From assembly GCF_003325355.1 (NCBI RefSeq), contig NZ_CP030850.1, positions 5,449,501-5,513,500 of the forward strand: DNA of 64,000 nucleotides. The letters run 5' to 3'. Under the pieces are notes generated by a model. It did not search any database. It was not told where the DNA came from and saw only the letters and a list, made by a program, of their open reading frames with translations. Positions 63,601 through 64,000 of this stretch are shown here, in pieces. How positions within the stretch are numbered: position 1 is the stretch's first letter; each line of letters starts with the position of its first letter. The DNA comes from Runella rosea. Lineage in GTDB: Bacteria > Bacteroidota > Bacteroidia > Cytophagales > Spirosomataceae. The translations under genes and the position numbers were made by a program.

Positions 63601-63732
63601 GCCGCGAATCTGCTGCAAACCAACACCGATGTATTCTATCAGGCGGGTAAGTCCGTAGAATTTAAACCTGGCTTTGAGGTCAAAGCTGGAGCGGTATTCA
63701 AAGCGCTGATTGAAGGTTGCGGAACTGACTAG
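60691..63732 (+). CDS. Secreted surface protein of ELWxxDGT repeats with 3-coathanger-like C-terminus
   Basis: 1013 residues with signal peptide (to about SYGQQ). About seventeen copies of a short repeat (ELWRTNGT, ELWKSDGT, ELWRSDGT and variants), mostly followed by GTxxVKDI, form a long beta-propeller-like or solenoid array over residues 40-940. The C-terminal ~75 residues (YIFSNPGETTASGAIHRFKV, FYQAGKSVEFKPGFEVKAG, FKALIEGCG) look like the 3-coathanger-stack domains found at the end of Cytophagales surface proteins, perhaps for attachment or secretion. It is likely a cell-surface or matrix protein. The ligand is unknown. Confidence 0.85.
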   Translation: MKQFCTTIFYLLLFVQSYGQQLLKDVYGTNASTLDVANAVNISGVVYYTASSEKGTLLYKTDGTPSGTVLLDMTAIGDYIQSPTNLTNFNGSLIFLAHKRGSGYSLFKTNGSITGTTELFNTASGNSYMNVLGVLNNVLYFSFLQDSTGVELWRTNGTAAGTYMVKNINLGSADSNPKSFKVIGTKAYFQANNGVNGAELWRTDGTATGTVMVKDINTGVLGSYPDHFAVVDTTLFFQATNGANGCELWKSNGAGTVLVKDIHAGGVGSTPSNLQVLNNQLYFTAYDSVSTRLWKSNGTALGTQVVKDSLRHVTNPVVFNNQLFFVASEGLKGFELWKSDGTSAGTTLLKDISPSSGAYDEETFGSNPGFTVAGTTLFFFANDGFNGRELWKTNGTTAGTALVKNIADSTVSSYFETNATFAFGNKIAFMRASSPNDAYEMWVSDGTSAGTVLVKSLNLSLGLELARVVPMALGTSVLFTAYSSASGFELYRTDGTQANTTLVKDMNTETVNSSVNSFGRVVHFNNATFFTANDGKWGTELWRADSTAANASLYADFTKNTSESLGHSAGATAFSTYFNNFTVFQNELYWMVNGRYLWKTNGETAPTKVFDTFAPTTQKVLFATLNNELYFLSNGLYKSSQSGFYKITDKITGAPARSYSDADSSVKMIAYKGFLYFAAQGSDSTGVELWRTNGTDSATTLVKDINAGMASSMPYGFVVYKDTLYFIANTDSAGYELWRSDGTAVGTKLVKDIYVGPASSFRRNPYFEESYGALIIYNDKLFFRASDATNGTELWQSDGTAAGTGLVKDITLGTGGSNPFSLVTFKNELYFLANQQLWKSDGTAAGTQLLKSTLFSDYRMTKGDSSLYLNAYESSPAPSLQHKSYELYRSDGTNSSTLRLTDIDAGIRNSSPQLVSTHNGRVYFSAYRADVGREFWSMRPECPQEYIFSNPGETTASGAIHRFKVMNRIEAANLLQTNTDVFYQAGKSVEFKPGFEVKAGAVFKALIEGCGTD

Positions 63733-63796
63733 AGGCTTATTTTTCGCAATTCAAACTAGCAAAGAAGCAGATACCCATAAATAATACCTAGATAGC

Positions 63797-63830
63797 AGCC
63801 CCGCCGAAGTTGGTTTTGGTGGGGCTTTTT
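63797..63830 (+). terminator. Rho-independent terminator after the repeat protein gene
   Basis: AGCCCCGCC pairs with GGTGGGGCT (one G-T pair) around a 12-base loop, followed by TTTT. Confidence 0.85.
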
Positions 63831-63935
63831 GTGGGGAGGCCTCAATCTTTTTAGCACGGAGATTTGACTTATGCTTACCTTTTTTCAACCTTTGACTATC
63901 AATAACCATCAACACCGGCATTATCGCTGATTTAC

Positions 63936-64000
63936 ATGAAAAAGCCTCTGTTTCTATTTCTCTTTTCATTTTTTTGCATTGCAACTTCCTCTTTTGCTCA
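63936..64000 (+). CDS. Exported protein, signal peptide only (3' end beyond window)
   Basis: The frame from ATG 63936 encodes MKKPLFLFLFSFFCIATSSF and then Ala before the window ends, a typical Sec signal peptide with the cleavage site right at the edge. Nothing of the mature protein is in the window. Confidence 0.6.
   Translation, partial: MKKPLFLFLFSFFCIATSSFA

Overview
The window looks like the chromosome of a Bacteroidota bacterium, most likely order Cytophagales (Runella/Spirosoma/Dyadobacter-like); the genus is inference. The signs are several exact TAnnTTTG-type -7 promoter boxes in front of genes, almost no Shine-Dalgarno sites, TonB-dependent receptors (one with a carboxypeptidase-regulatory-like N-domain), 7TMR-DISM/LytS and TPR sensor kinases, many secreted small proteins and SC/AC-type lipoproteins, and adhesin-like proteins built of ELWxxDGT repeats, DUF11 and thrombospondin type-3 repeats. 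I saw no rRNA, tRNA, CRISPR array, prophage or intact insertion sequence.

Layout. 1-4 kb: a partial LuxC-type acyl-CoA reductase divergent from a 2[4Fe-4S] ferredoxin, then an outer-membrane porin followed by an Amt ammonium transporter. 4.3-9.6 kb: a large secreted multi-domain surface protein, two AraC-type regulators and an orphan transposase-like HTH protein. 9.7-17.7 kb: housekeeping and signalling genes (L-serine ammonia-lyase, a polytopic membrane protein, GMP synthase, Uma2 nuclease-fold protein, LytTR response regulator with LytS kinase). 17.9-22.4 kb: a six-gene run of secreted proteins headed by an OmpA-domain protein. 22.5-29.2 kb: a small unknown protein, a TPR histidine kinase/NarL regulator pair, a secreted protein plus lipoprotein, a family-4 glycosyltransferase and a DUF2490 barrel.

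29.3-45.2 kb is the most distinctive accessory block. It holds two secreted vanadium-haloperoxidase-type lipoproteins, three paralogous AhpD/carboxymuconolactone-decarboxylase-like proteins (one with an altered CxxxC motif), two paralogous TTG-initiated membrane-anchored proteins ending in SPPPE, a Cys-rich exported peptide, two outer-membrane barrels, a TonB receptor translationally coupled to an MFS transporter, a DUF3179 membrane protein, a collapsed TonB receptor pseudogene and two lipoproteins. The gene neighbourhood suggests secreted halide/peroxide chemistry with uptake and efflux of an unknown compound, but no substrate can be read from the sequence.

45.3-64 kb: a DoxX protein with two palindromes next to its promoter, an APH-fold kinase, a PLP decarboxylase, and a phosphoesterase set in which two YncE-propeller/phosphoesterase proteins flank a TonB receptor. 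An Ldh-family dehydrogenase, a hemerythrin-like protein, a beta-lactamase-fold/propeller fusion, a 1013-residue ELWxxDGT-repeat surface protein and the signal peptide of a truncated last gene follow. Most convergent gene pairs are separated by clear bidirectional hairpin terminators.
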